Shown one piece after another: positions 17,971 through 27,073 of a stretch of DNA of 60,805 nucleotides. The translations under genes were made by a program, and so were the position numbers. Under the pieces are notes generated by a model that was given only the letters and a program-made list of their open reading frames with translations, was not told the DNA's origin and did no database searches. Position 1 is the first letter of the stretch. The number at the start of each line of letters is the position of its first letter. This stretch comes from Allobosea thiooxidans. Its GTDB lineage: Bacteria > Pseudomonadota > Alphaproteobacteria > Rhizobiales > Beijerinckiaceae. The stretch spans positions 1 to 60,805 of the forward strand of contig NZ_FUYX01000021.1 of assembly GCF_900168195.1 (NCBI RefSeq), in the 5' to 3' direction.

Positions 17971-19033
17971 GGAAGCCGAGCACGCGTTGCGCGGTGCTCT
18001 GGGCAAGATTGCGGAAGTTCTCGCGGGCCCGCTCCAGGGCCGGCTGCGACTTGCCGAAATCCTTGCGCAGCGAGATCAGCGCCGCTGTCGTCTCCCATGA
18101 CCAGCCGAGCGCGCGGGCGACGAGCAGGATCGCCTCCCGATCGGTGCCGAGGATGACCTGCTCGCTGGCCGGCAGGCTGAGCTGCGCCAGCACGGCGACG
18201 GCGCAGATCGCGTGCTCCGTCGCGCCGTCCCGGGCGAAGGACCGGACGCTCGCCTCGTCGAGCCGGCCGGTCTCGTTCAGCTCGCGGATCTCGACGAGGG
18301 CGGCGCTGATCGCGCCGAGCTCGCCCGGCATCTGCCCTCCGGCCGCGATCGCGTCTGCGCCGCGCTCCACCGCCCCGTCGACCTCCTTGGTCAGCGTTGG
18401 TTCCAGGCCTTCGTTCAGGCGACGGCGGGCGGAATTCTTGGCGGCGATCATCAGCTGGTCGACCAGCTCGGCCGGGACGTCGCGGCGCAGGCCGAGCGTC
18501 GCCTGGAGCGCGTCGTCCTGGGCTGCGCGCATCACCAGCACGCCCATGCCGTGCCGCGAGAACCGGGCGGTCTGGTTGGCGGCGACCGCATGGGTGACGA
18601 CGCGTCCGCCGCGCAGGATCAGGAAGTCCGTGACGGGCTCGCCGAGATCGGCCCGTTCGGTGATGGCGAGCATGTGGTCGCGCCCTTTTGCGGCGGCGAC
18701 GGCGACCAGGTCCTGGTCGGCCAGGCGCGGGGACTGCACCAGCACGGGCCGCGCCACTGCGATCTCGTCCAGCGCGAGCTGGCGCACCACGCCGCTCGGC
18801 GCGTTGGGGACAGGCGCGATCCGTTCCGACAGCTCGACGCGGGCCCGCAGTTCGATCGCGCGCGACAGGCGGCCGATCACCACGTCGAAGACGCCGATCT
18901 GCTCCTCGTCCATCTCGATCGCCGTGGCGAGGAAGAGATCGGTCAGGCGGGCGAGGATCACGGCGCGCTCGTCGCCGGAGCCGCGCGCCATCGTCGCTTC
19001 GAGGTCCCGCAGCAGCGTCGCGACCGCACTCAT
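17945..19033 (-). CDS. DUF2336 domain-containing protein
   Basis: Protein of 362 residues made almost wholly of predicted helices, matching the alphaproteobacterial DUF2336 type. The pattern starts MSAVATLLRDLEATMARGSG and continues with leucine/alanine-rich helical repeats suggesting a HEAT-like right-handed solenoid. No catalytic motif, signal peptide or membrane segment is visible. The function of this family is not established to my knowledge. It converges on and overlaps trmB by 26 bp and diverges from the rimP operon across about 220 bp. Confidence 0.8.
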   Translation of the reverse strand: MSAVATLLRDLEATMARGSGDERAVILARLTDLFLATAIEMDEEQIGVFDVVIGRLSRAIELRARVELSERIAPVPNAPSGVVRQLALDEIAVARPVLVQSPRLADQDLVAVAAAKGRDHMLAITERADLGEPVTDFLILRGGRVVTHAVAANQTARFSRHGMGVLVMRAAQDDALQATLGLRRDVPAELVDQLMIAAKNSARRRLNEGLEPTLTKEVDGAVERGADAIAAGGQMPGELGAISAALVEIRELNETGRLDEASVRSFARDGATEHAICAVAVLAQLSLPASEQVILGTDREAILLVARALGWSWETTAALISLRKDFGKSQPALERARENFRNLAQSTAQRVLGFLRMRDAKP

Positions 19034-19112
19034 ACTCTGTCCTCAACCGCTGTTCCCGCCTTCCAGACTGGCAGGCAAGGATGACCATCGGGTTAGCGCC
19101 ATCGCTCGGAGC

Positions 19113-19141
19113 TTGCATATCGGGGCGATGCGGACTAAATA
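19113..19141 (+). promoter_or_regulatory. Sigma-70 type promoter of the rimP-nusA-infB operon
   Basis: TTGCAT (19113-19118) and TAAATA (19136-19141) are separated by exactly 17 bp. Transcription would begin near 19148, giving a leader of about 105 nt before rimP that contains the terminator at 19180-19209. Confidence 0.6.
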
Positions 19142-19179
19142 GCGCCCAACAGCTCTGGTATCGGTTAACGCCGATGATC

Positions 19180-19209
19180 AAGAGCGGGCCGACCGGCCCG
19201 CTCTTTTTT
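19180..19209 (+). terminator. Intrinsic terminator in the rimP leader (candidate attenuator)
   Basis: An 11-bp perfect stem (arms 19180-19190 and 19195-19205, loop GACC) is followed by an uninterrupted T-run through 19209, 44 bp before rimP. The neighbouring genes are divergent, so no upstream gene on this strand needs it. It therefore ends a short leader RNA from the 19113 promoter. A small hairpin (ATCGG/CCGAT, 19160-19175) precedes it. Confidence 0.8.
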
Positions 19210-19252
19210 ATTGGCCGCGACCCGCCGGAGGCAGACGGGGACGGCCCGGATC

Positions 19253-19948
19253 ATGAGCGAACCGACAAGCGAACCGACAGCAGCGCCCGATCAGGAAGCG
19301 CGCCTCGTCGTCGAGAGCGGCGTGGCGGCGCGTGTCGCGACGATCGTCGAGCCGCCGATCGTCGATCTCGGCTACCGGCTGGTGCGCGTGCGCGTCACCG
19401 CCCAGAACGGCTGCACCGTGCAGATCATGGCCGAGCGGCCCGACGGCTCGATGACGGTCGAGGGGTGCGAGGAGATCAGCCAGGCGGTCTCGCCGGCGCT
19501 CGATGTCGACGATCCGGTCCAGGCGGCCTATCATCTCGAGATCTCGTCGCCGGGGATCGACCGGCCGCTGGTGCGCGCGAGCGATTTCGAGCGCTGGGCC
19601 GGCCATCTCGCCAAGATCGATACGAGCGAGCCGGTCGCCGGCCGCAAGCGCTTTCGTGGTATCCTGCGCGGCGTCGCCGGCCAGGATGCGCTGCTGACGC
19701 GCGACGACGCCAAGAGCGAGGAAGAGCGCGACGTCGCCATCCCGATGCGGCTGATCGCCGAGGCGCGGTTGGTCCTGACCGACGCGCTGGTCACCGAGTC
19801 GCTGCGCCGCGGCAAGTCCGGCCTGCCGCCGGAGATGCCGGCCGCCGAAGAGATCGCCAGCCCGAAGAAGGGCCGAGGAAAATCGCTGGGACCGCGGCCG
19901 ACCAAGGCCGGCAAGACGGACCCGCAGGAAGACAACGAAGAGGAGTGA
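19253..19948 (+). CDS. rimP: Ribosome maturation factor RimP
   Basis: 30S subunit maturation factor, 231 residues. The core (about 20-175) shows the family segments YRLVRVRVTAQNGCTVQIM and YHLEISSPGIDRPLVRASDF. The C-terminal 50 residues are a basic/acidic, probably disordered extension (PKKGRGKSLGPRPTKAGK then an acidic end), longer than in E. coli but common in alphaproteobacteria. ATG 19253 is preferred to the upstream in-frame TTG at 19211, which lies just behind the leader terminator. nusA follows after 5 bp. Confidence 0.95.
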   Translation: MSEPTSEPTAAPDQEARLVVESGVAARVATIVEPPIVDLGYRLVRVRVTAQNGCTVQIMAERPDGSMTVEGCEEISQAVSPALDVDDPVQAAYHLEISSPGIDRPLVRASDFERWAGHLAKIDTSEPVAGRKRFRGILRGVAGQDALLTRDDAKSEEERDVAIPMRLIAEARLVLTDALVTESLRRGKSGLPPEMPAAEEIASPKKGRGKSLGPRPTKAGKTDPQEDNEEE

Positions 19949-19953
19949 GCGTC

Positions 19954-21546
19954 ATGGTCGTCAGCGCCAACAGGCTCGAACTGCTGCAGATCGCCGACGC
20001 GGTCGCCCGTGAGAAGTCGATCGATCGCCAGATCGTCGTCGACGCCATGCAGGACGCCATCGCCAAGGCCGCGCGCTCGCGCTACGGTGCCGAGACCGAC
20101 GTCCATGCCGAGATCAACACCAAGACCGGTGAGCTGCGTCTCGCCCGCCATCTCCAGGTCGTCGAGACCGTCGAGAATCCTGCGGTCGAGATCACCGTCG
20201 ACGAGGCCAAGCGCCACAACCCGGCCGCCCAGGTTGGCGACGTCATCGCCGATCCGCTGCCGCCCTTCGATTTCGGCCGCATCGCCGCCCAGTCGGCCAA
20301 GCAGGTCATCGTCCAGAAGGTGCGCGAGGCCGAGCGCGATCGCCAGTACGACGAGTACAAGGACCGCATCGGCGAGATCGTCAACGGCGCGGTCAAGCGC
20401 GTCGAATACGGCAATGTCTTCGTCGATCTCGGCCGTGGCGAAGCGATCATCCGCCGCGACGAGATGATCCCGCGCGAGACCTTCAAGGTCGGCGACCGGG
20501 CGCGCGCCTATGTCTACGACGTGCGTCGCGAGCCGCGTGGCCCGCAGATCTTCCTGTCGCGCACCCATCCGCAGTTCATGGCCAAGCTCTTCGGCCAGGA
20601 AGTGCCCGAGATCTATGACGGCATCGTCGAGGTGAAGGCCGTCGCTCGCGATCCGGGCTCGCGCGCCAAGATCGCCGTGATCAGCCGCGATTCCTCGATC
20701 GACCCGGTCGGCGCCTGCGTCGGCATGCGCGGCTCGCGCGTGCAGGCCGTCGTCGGCGAGCTGCAGGGCGAGAAGATCGACATCATTCCGTGGTCGCCGG
20801 ATGTCGCGACCTTCGTCGTCAACGCGCTGCAGCCGGCGGAAGTCGCGAAGGTGGTGCTGGACGAGGAAGCCGACAAGATCGAGGTCGTGGTGCCGGACGA
20901 GCAGCTCTCGCTCGCCATCGGCCGCCGCGGCCAGAACGTCCGCCTCGCCTCGCAGCTCACCGGCTGGGACATCGACATCCTGACCGAGCAGGAGGAGTCC
21001 GAGCGCCGCCAGAAGGAATTCCTGCAGCGCACCGACCTGTTCATGAACGCGCTGAACGTCGACGAGACGGTCGGCCAGCTCCTGGCTTCGGAAGGCTTCC
21101 GCAATGTCGAGGAGGTCGCCTATGTCGACCTCTCCGAGCTCGCTTCGATCGAGGGCTTCGACGAGGACACGGCGTCCGAGATCCAGAGCCGTGCGCAGGA
21201 GCATCTCGCCGCCGTCGAGGCGGAGCTCGACGAGAAGCGCCGCGCGCTCGGCGTCGAGGACGACTTGCGCGAGGTCGAGGGCATCACCACCTCCATGATG
21301 GTCGCGCTCGGCGAGAACGACGTGAAGTCGGTCGAGGATCTCGCCGGCTGCGCCACCGATGACCTGATCGGCTGGACCGAGCGGAAGGACGGCGAGGCGA
21401 CGCGCCATGCCGGCTATCTGGACGGTTTCGATCTCTCCCGTCAGGATGCCGAGGCCATCATCATGGCCGCCCGCATCCGCGCCGGCTGGGTCGAGGCCGC
21501 GGCCGAAGAGCCCGAAGCTGAAGCCGGCGAGGCGGCCGAGGCCTGA
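19954..21546 (+). CDS. nusA: Transcription termination/antitermination protein NusA
   Basis: RNA-polymerase-associated factor controlling pausing, termination and antitermination. The 530-residue protein has an N-terminal RNAP-binding domain (1-125), S1 domain (about 135-200), KH1 and KH2 domains (about 230-345, with VGMRGSRVQAVVGEL and AIGRRGQNVRLASQL), and two C-terminal helix-hairpin-helix repeats (about 365-510) before an acidic Glu/Ala tail. ATG 19954 follows the rimP stop by 5 bp, with AGGAG upstream. Confidence 0.97.
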   Translation: MVVSANRLELLQIADAVAREKSIDRQIVVDAMQDAIAKAARSRYGAETDVHAEINTKTGELRLARHLQVVETVENPAVEITVDEAKRHNPAAQVGDVIADPLPPFDFGRIAAQSAKQVIVQKVREAERDRQYDEYKDRIGEIVNGAVKRVEYGNVFVDLGRGEAIIRRDEMIPRETFKVGDRARAYVYDVRREPRGPQIFLSRTHPQFMAKLFGQEVPEIYDGIVEVKAVARDPGSRAKIAVISRDSSIDPVGACVGMRGSRVQAVVGELQGEKIDIIPWSPDVATFVVNALQPAEVAKVVLDEEADKIEVVVPDEQLSLAIGRRGQNVRLASQLTGWDIDILTEQEESERRQKEFLQRTDLFMNALNVDETVGQLLASEGFRNVEEVAYVDLSELASIEGFDEDTASEIQSRAQEHLAAVEAELDEKRRALGVEDDLREVEGITTSMMVALGENDVKSVEDLAGCATDDLIGWTERKDGEATRHAGYLDGFDLSRQDAEAIIMAARIRAGWVEAAAEEPEAEAGEAAEA

Positions 21547-21560
21547 GCGGAGCTGTCGCG

Positions 21561-22253
21561 GTGAAGGCGGCGGCGCAGAAGGATGGTCCCGAGCGGAGCT
21601 GCGTCGTCACGCGGGTCGTGAAGGCCCCTGACGATCTGATCCGCTTCGTTGCGGGCCCGGATGGCGTGCTCGTGCCGGATCTGCGGCGCAAGCTGCCCGG
21701 GCGCGGCGTCTGGGCGAGCCTCAGCCGCAAGGCCGTCGTCGAGGCGATCAAGCGCAAGGCCTTCGAGCGTTCGCTGAAGGCGAAGGTCGCGGTTCCGGCG
21801 GATTTGCCGGATATGGTCGATCAGCTGATGCAGCGCGATGCGCTGCAGGCGCTGTCGATGGCGAACAAGGCGGGGCTCGTGACCGCCGGCTTTGCCAAGG
21901 TCGAGGCGCTGGTCGGCTCCGGTCGCTGTCTTGCCGTCATCGCGGCCAGCGATGGTGCCGAGGACGGCAAGCGCAAGATCGGCCAGGCCATCCGGCGGGC
22001 CGAGGCGGCGCGCGAGGCCGAAGGGCTCAAGGCCCGCATGCTGCCCGTCGTCGCGATTTTCACGGCGGCGGATTTGGAATTGGCGTTGGGGCGCGCACAT
22101 GTGATACATGCCGCGCTTGCTCCGGGCCCGGCGGCCGAGGGAGTTCTCTCCCGCTGGCGTCGGCTCGTCCGTTACCGGACGGACGATACCGCCGCATCCG
22201 ACCAGAACGACACCGAAGACACGACCGAACCGGCAGGACCGAACGCGGAATGA
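21561..22253 (+). CDS. YlxR-family RNA-binding protein with L7Ae-like C-terminal part
   Basis: 230-residue protein lying between nusA and infB, the classic location of ylxR (DUF448). Residues about 10-85 match YlxR (ERSCVVTRVVKAPDDLIRFV, then LPGRGVWAS). Residues about 95-195 resemble an L7Ae/L30e fold (ALQALSMANKAGLVTAGFAKVEALV ... CLAVIAASDGAEDGKRKI is split by unlike segments), as in other alphaproteobacterial long YlxR proteins. It starts with GTG 21561 and overlaps infB by four bases. Probable RNA-binding role in transcription or translation. Confidence 0.9.
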   Translation: MKAAAQKDGPERSCVVTRVVKAPDDLIRFVAGPDGVLVPDLRRKLPGRGVWASLSRKAVVEAIKRKAFERSLKAKVAVPADLPDMVDQLMQRDALQALSMANKAGLVTAGFAKVEALVGSGRCLAVIAASDGAEDGKRKIGQAIRRAEAAREAEGLKARMLPVVAIFTAADLELALGRAHVIHAALAPGPAAEGVLSRWRRLVRYRTDDTAASDQNDTEDTTEPAGPNAE

Positions 22254-25075
22254 CCGATACCAAGAACCCGGGCGACAAGACTCTGACCGTCAACCCGCCC
22301 AAGACCCTGTCGCTGAAGCGGCCTGTCGAGCAGAGCACTGTTCGCCAGAGCTTCTCGCATGGGCGCTCGAAGCAGGTCGTCGTCGAGGTCAAGCGCCGCG
22401 TCGCCGGGCACGAGACCAAGGAGCCGGTCGCGCCCCGTGCGCCGCAGGCGCCGGCTCAGCCCGCTCCGCGCCCGGCCGCTCCGGCTCCGCAGCCCGCCCA
22501 GCGTCCGGCTGGCGGCATGCTGCTGCGCACCCTCTCCGACGAGGAGAAGGATGCCCGCCAGCGCGCACTCTCCGAGGCTCGCAACAGCGAGGCGGAAGCC
22601 CGGCGCATCGCCGAGGAGGAGGCACGCCAGCGTGCCGCCGCCGCCGAGCGCGAGCGCCAGGAGCGTGAAGCCGCCGCTGCCCGCCAGCGCCAGGAAGAGG
22701 AGCGCAGGCGCCACGAGGACGAACAGAAGCGCCGTGCCGAGAGCGCCGCCCGCCAGCGCGACGACGTCGCGCGCCCGGCTGCGCCGCCTGTCGCGCCGCG
22801 CGAGCCCGCTCCCCCGGCCCAGGCGCAGGCCCCCGCGCCGCAGCCGACCCAGTATTATGGCCGCCCGGCGCCGTCCGGCCCGCGCGAGTTCACCTCGCGT
22901 CCGCCGATGCGCGACACCGGCGCCCGCCCGCCGCGCCTGGACTCGCGTCCGCCGCGTTCCGACTCGCCGCGCCCGCCGCGGATGGATGCGTCGGCTCCGG
23001 CCGAGCCCGCGATTGCGCGTCCCGTCCGTCAGGCGCCTTCGGCCAATACCACGCGTAACCGCTCGGACGATGTCGACGTCAAGGCCGCGTTCCGCCGTCC
23101 CGGCCTGAGCGCCGGCGCCGGTCGTGGCCCTGCTCCGGCTGCGCCCAAGGTTCCGAAGAGCCCCAACGACAAGCCGCGCGGCCGCCTGACGCTGGCCACC
23201 GCCACCGGCGGGGATGACGAGCGGACGCGTTCGGTCGCCTCCTTCCGCCGTCGCGTGCAGCGCATGACCGGCCATCGTGCTTCCGACGCTCAGAAGGAGC
23301 GCGTGATGCGTGAGGTGATCATCCCCGAGACGATCACCATCCAGGAACTCGCGAACCGCATGACGGAGCGCGGCGTCGACGTCATCCGCCTGCTGATGAA
23401 GCAGGGCGCGATGCACAAGATCACCGACGTGATCGACGCCGACACCGCCCAGCTCATCGCCGAGGAGATGGGCCACACCGTCAAGCGCGTCGCTGAATCC
23501 GACGTCGAGGAAGGCCTGTTCGACACGCCGGACACCGACGAGACCCTGGAGTCGCGCCCGTCGGTCGTGACGATCATGGGCCATGTCGACCACGGCAAGA
23601 CCTCGCTGCTCGACGCGATCCGCAAGACCAAGGTCGTCACCGGCGAGGCCGGCGGCATCACCCAGCATATCGGCGCCTATCAGGTGACGACGCCGCTGGG
23701 CTCGAAGGTGACCTTCATCGACACGCCGGGCCACGCCGCCTTCACGGCGATGCGCGCCCGCGGCGCCAAGGTGACGGATATCGTCGTGCTGGTCGTGGCG
23801 GCCGATGACGGCGTCATGCCGCAGACGGCCGAGGCGATCCAGCACGCCAAGGCGGCCGGCGTGCCGCTGATTGTGGCGATCAACAAGGTCGACAAGGCCG
23901 ACGCCAACCCGGACCGCGTGCGCGCCGAGCTGCTGCAGTACGAGATCCAGGTCGAGTCGCTCGGCGGCGAGACGCTCGAGGTCGAGGTGTCCGCCAAGAC
24001 CGGTCACAACCTCGACAAGCTGCTCGAGGCGATCGCGCTGCAGGCCGAGGTGCTCGATCTCAAGGCCAATCCGGATCGCGCCGCCGAAGGCACCGTCATC
24101 GAAGCCAAGCTCGACCGCGGTCGTGGGCCGGTCGCGACCGTGCTCGTCCAGCGCGGCACGCTGCGCACCGGCGACATCGTCGTGGCGGGCGCCGAATGGG
24201 GCCGCGTCCGCGCCCTCATCGCCGACACCGGTGCCCAGGTGAAGGAGGCTCCGCCCTCCATGCCGGTCGAGGTGCTCGGCTTCAATGGCACGCCCGAGGC
24301 CGGCGACCGCGTCGCGGTCGTCGAGTCGGAAGCCCGCGCCCGCGAGATCACCGAGTATCGCGAGCGTCAGCGCCGCGATCGTCTGGCCGCCCGCGGTGCC
24401 GCTTCCGGCGCCGGCCGCTCGCTTGCCGAGATGATGCGCGAGCTCAAGGAAGGCGCCGGCCGCAAGGAGTTCCCGCTCGTCGTCAAGGGCGACGTGCAGG
24501 GCTCGGTCGAGGCTATCGTCGGGGCTCTGGAGAAGGTCGGCAACGACGAGGTGCGTGCCCGCGTGCTCGCCTCGGGTGTCGGAGCCATCACGGAGTCGGA
24601 CGTCACGCTCGCCCAGGCTTCCGGCGCGGTCGTGGTCGGCTTCAACGTGCGCGCCCACAAGGAAGCGCGCGAGGCGGCCGACCGGGCCGGCGTCGAGATC
24701 CGCTACTACAACATCATCTACAACCTCATGGATGATGTGAAGGACGCGATGTCGGGCCTGCTGGCGCCGACTCTGCGCGAGACCATGCTGGGCAACGCGA
24801 GCATCCTCGAGATCTTCAACGTCTCGAAGGTCGGCAAGATCGCCGGCTGCCGCGTCACCGACGGCACGATCGAGCGCGGCGCCCATGTCCGCCTGATCCG
24901 CGACAACGTCGTGGTTCACGAGGGCAAGCTCGGCCAGCTCAAGCGCTTCAAGGACGACGCCAAGGAAGTGGTGGCCGGCCAGGAATGCGGCATGGCCTTC
25001 GAGAACTACCAGGACATGCGTGTCGGCGACGTGATCGAGTGCTATCGCGTCGAGGAGATCAAGCGCAGCCTGTAA
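22250..25075 (+). CDS. infB: Translation initiation factor IF-2
   Basis: GTPase that brings initiator tRNA to the ribosome; 941 residues. The long N-terminal region (to about residue 330) is low-complexity: Pro/Ala/Arg stretches flank a charged helical coiled coil rich in Arg, Glu and Gln. Then come the IF2_N segment and the G domain with G1 GHVDHGKT at 444-451, G3 DTPGHAAF and G4 NKVD. Domains II, III and C2 follow. ATG 22250 overlaps the ylxR stop (ATGA). Confidence 0.97.
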   Translation: MTDTKNPGDKTLTVNPPKTLSLKRPVEQSTVRQSFSHGRSKQVVVEVKRRVAGHETKEPVAPRAPQAPAQPAPRPAAPAPQPAQRPAGGMLLRTLSDEEKDARQRALSEARNSEAEARRIAEEEARQRAAAAERERQEREAAAARQRQEEERRRHEDEQKRRAESAARQRDDVARPAAPPVAPREPAPPAQAQAPAPQPTQYYGRPAPSGPREFTSRPPMRDTGARPPRLDSRPPRSDSPRPPRMDASAPAEPAIARPVRQAPSANTTRNRSDDVDVKAAFRRPGLSAGAGRGPAPAAPKVPKSPNDKPRGRLTLATATGGDDERTRSVASFRRRVQRMTGHRASDAQKERVMREVIIPETITIQELANRMTERGVDVIRLLMKQGAMHKITDVIDADTAQLIAEEMGHTVKRVAESDVEEGLFDTPDTDETLESRPSVVTIMGHVDHGKTSLLDAIRKTKVVTGEAGGITQHIGAYQVTTPLGSKVTFIDTPGHAAFTAMRARGAKVTDIVVLVVAADDGVMPQTAEAIQHAKAAGVPLIVAINKVDKADANPDRVRAELLQYEIQVESLGGETLEVEVSAKTGHNLDKLLEAIALQAEVLDLKANPDRAAEGTVIEAKLDRGRGPVATVLVQRGTLRTGDIVVAGAEWGRVRALIADTGAQVKEAPPSMPVEVLGFNGTPEAGDRVAVVESEARAREITEYRERQRRDRLAARGAASGAGRSLAEMMRELKEGAGRKEFPLVVKGDVQGSVEAIVGALEKVGNDEVRARVLASGVGAITESDVTLAQASGAVVVGFNVRAHKEAREAADRAGVEIRYYNIIYNLMDDVKDAMSGLLAPTLRETMLGNASILEIFNVSKVGKIAGCRVTDGTIERGAHVRLIRDNVVVHEGKLGQLKRFKDDAKEVVAGQECGMAFENYQDMRVGDVIECYRVEEIKRSL

Positions 25076-25099
25076 GGCTGCGCTTCCCGAAGCAGCGCG

Positions 25100-25137
25100 T
25101 CATGGCCGGGCTCGTCCCGGCCATCTCGTGACGAGAA
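25100..25137. repeat. REP-like palindrome between infB and rbfA
   Basis: Arms ATGGCCGGG and CCCGGCCAT (25102-25110, 25116-25124) with loop CTCGT, preceded by GTC; directly followed by a second small palindrome (TCTCGT, 1-nt centre, ACGAGA, 25125-25137). It matches copies at 46693, 49016-49111 and 53520. No T-run follows, so it is not a simple terminator. Confidence 0.7.
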
Positions 25138-25227
25138 GAGCGCGTCAGGCGCCTCATCTTCGAAGAGACGGTCGGGTCGTGTCCGGCCGTGACGTTTGAT
25201 CCGGTCCGATCCCGGAGAACGAGTATC

Positions 25228-25662
25228 ATGGCCAAACCTGCAAAACCTTCCGGTCCGTCCCAGCGGCAGTTGCGCGTCGGCGAATTGATCCGCCACGCCC
25301 TGGCCGACATGCTCTCGCGCGGCGACATCCATGACGACGTGCTGGCGAAGCATGTCGTCACCGTGCCCGAGGTGCGCCTCTCGCCCGATCTCAAGCTCGC
25401 CACGGCCTACATCATGCCGCTCGGCGGGCAGGACGTCGCGCCCGTGCTCAAGGCCCTCGACAGCCACAAGCGCTATATCCGTGGCGAGATCGCCCATCGC
25501 GTGAACCTGAAATACGCGCCCGACATCCGCTTCCGTGCCGATGAGAGCTTCGCGGAGGCCGAGCGCATCGACGCGCTGCTCGACTCCGAGCAGGTCCGCC
25601 GCGACACGCTGCGCCAGCCCCTCAAGATCGACCAAGACGACGACCGTGACGATGACCGCTGA
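25228..25662 (+). CDS. rbfA: Ribosome-binding factor A
   Basis: 30S assembly and cold-adaptation factor binding near 16S helix 1; 144 residues with a KH-like fold. The family block PSQRQLRVGELIRHALADML appears near the N-terminus, with the central LKLATAYIMPLGG strand and RFRADESFAEAERID near the end. ATG 25228 follows a GAGAACGAG purine stretch. It overlaps truB by 11 bases, showing coupling, while the REP-like element separates it from infB. Confidence 0.95.
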   Translation: MAKPAKPSGPSQRQLRVGELIRHALADMLSRGDIHDDVLAKHVVTVPEVRLSPDLKLATAYIMPLGGQDVAPVLKALDSHKRYIRGEIAHRVNLKYAPDIRFRADESFAEAERIDALLDSEQVRRDTLRQPLKIDQDDDRDDDR

Positions 25663-26599
25663 GAGCAAACCCGAAGCCGCCTCCAGCCCGGAGAATGCTC
25701 CTGCGCCGCGTCCGCGGAAGCGCGACGTCCATGGCTGGGTCGTGCTCGACAAGCCGGTCGGCATGACCTCGACCCACGCCGTCGCGGTGGTCAAGCGCGC
25801 CTTCTCGGCGAAGAAGGCCGGCCATGCCGGCACGCTCGATCCGCTGGCCTCGGGCCTGTTGCCGATCGCGCTCGGCGAGGCGACCAAGACCGTCCCCTTC
25901 GTCATGGACGGCCGCAAGGCCTATCAGTTCACCGTGGCCTGGGGCACGCAGACCAATACCGACGATACCGAGGGCAGCGTCATCGCGACCTCGGACAAGC
26001 GCCCCGACGAAGCCGCCATCGCGGCCCTGCTGCCGCGCTTCACCGGCACCATCCTGCAGACGCCGCCGAAGTTCTCCGCGATCAAGATCGCCGGCGAGCG
26101 CGCCTACGACCTCGCCCGTGACGGGGAGGACGTCGAGCTGGAGGCACGGCCGGTCGAGATCGACGCGCTTTCCATCGTCAGCCATGACGGCGACAGCACC
26201 ACCTTCGAGGCCGAATGCGGCAAGGGCACCTATGTCCGCGCCATCGCCCGCGACCTCGGCCTGGCGCTCGGCTGCCTCGGCCATGTCGCGCATCTGCGCC
26301 GCACCCGCGTCGGGCCCTTCACGGTCGCCGAAGCGGCCGGCGTCGATGCCCTGCGGGAGAGCCCGGAGAGTGCGCTCGCGGCTCTCAGGCCGGTCGAGGC
26401 GGCGTTGTCGCTGATCCCCGAGATCGTGCTCCATCGCGATGCGGCGGCCCGTATCAAGCGTGGCCAGAGCGCGCTGCTGCGCGGCGCCGGTGCGCCGGTG
26501 CAGGCCGAGGCCGCCTATGCAACCTGCGGCGGCACGCTCGTAGCGACGGGCTCCGTCGAGAACGGCGAGTTCGTCCCCCACCGCGTCTTCAATCTCTGA
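25652..26599 (+). CDS. truB: tRNA pseudouridine(55) synthase TruB
   Basis: Makes pseudouridine 55 in the T-arm of tRNAs. The 315-residue protein has the catalytic aspartate at D63 in GHAGTLDPLASGLL, plus the KPVGMTSTHAV and GTYVRAIARDLG motifs. The start within the rbfA end (ATG 25652; GTG 25646 is possible) adds about 25 Pro/Ala-rich residues before the conserved domain. In most alphaproteobacteria rpsO and pnp follow truB; here a DUF3592 gene and convergent hemA follow instead. Confidence 0.96.
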   Translation: MTAESKPEAASSPENAPAPRPRKRDVHGWVVLDKPVGMTSTHAVAVVKRAFSAKKAGHAGTLDPLASGLLPIALGEATKTVPFVMDGRKAYQFTVAWGTQTNTDDTEGSVIATSDKRPDEAAIAALLPRFTGTILQTPPKFSAIKIAGERAYDLARDGEDVELEARPVEIDALSIVSHDGDSTTFEAECGKGTYVRAIARDLGLALGCLGHVAHLRRTRVGPFTVAEAAGVDALRESPESALAALRPVEAALSLIPEIVLHRDAAARIKRGQSALLRGAGAPVQAEAAYATCGGTLVATGSVENGEFVPHRVFNL

Positions 26600-26605
26600 G
26601 CCTGG

Positions 26606-27067
26606 ATGGGCGAAAGCCGCAGGAAGCAGCGCTTCGGGGGCCTGGCCCAGGATGGCAGGCTTCTGTTCTGGCGCATCGGCTGCGTTTTCGGGATCGTCGC
26701 CGTCATCCTCGCGACGGCCTGCTATTTCAGCTACAGCCACGGCCGGAAGCTTCTGGCGCGGGCCGATCGCGCTGCCGGGACCGTGGTCGAGCTGCGGCAT
26801 GGCGGTGGGAACTCGACCTATCGTCCGGTCGTGAGTTTTCAGACGGCGCAGGGACAGGCCGTCACCTTCGTGACCACATGGGGCACGAGCCCGCCGGCCT
26901 ATCGCCGCGGTGACCGGGTGAGCGTCCTCTACGACGCTGCGGCGCCGGAAAAGGCCGAGATCGAGGGTTTCCTGTCCCTGTGGATGGGAACCCTGATCCT
27001 TGGCGGCCTGGCGAGCGTCTTCGCGCTGCTCTCGGCGACCTTGATGATCGTGGCCAAGCGCGGCTGA
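26606..27067 (+). CDS. DUF3592-type membrane protein
   Basis: 153-residue protein with one membrane helix near 22-42 and a second at about 125-150. Between them an exported domain of about 80 residues contains AAGTVVELRHGGG, YRPVVSFQTAQG and YRRGDRVSVLYD, the pattern of DUF3592 proteins (small beta domain between two helices). Function unknown. ATG 26606 is six bases after the truB stop, so it is probably read through from that operon. It ends seven bases before the convergent hemA stop. Confidence 0.75.
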   Translation: MGESRRKQRFGGLAQDGRLLFWRIGCVFGIVAVILATACYFSYSHGRKLLARADRAAGTVVELRHGGGNSTYRPVVSFQTAQGQAVTFVTTWGTSPPAYRRGDRVSVLYDAAAPEKAEIEGFLSLWMGTLILGGLASVFALLSATLMIVAKRG

Positions 27068-27073
27068 TGGGCC

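Noticed and set aside
19531..21408. 625-codon open frame antisense to nusA
   Set aside because: Shadow frame with repetitive Asp/Leu/Gly composition; nusA motifs are all intact on the other strand.
22172..24919. 915-codon open frame antisense to infB
   Set aside because: Mirror of a strongly conserved gene in GC-rich DNA; the translation has no family features and no ribosome binding site.
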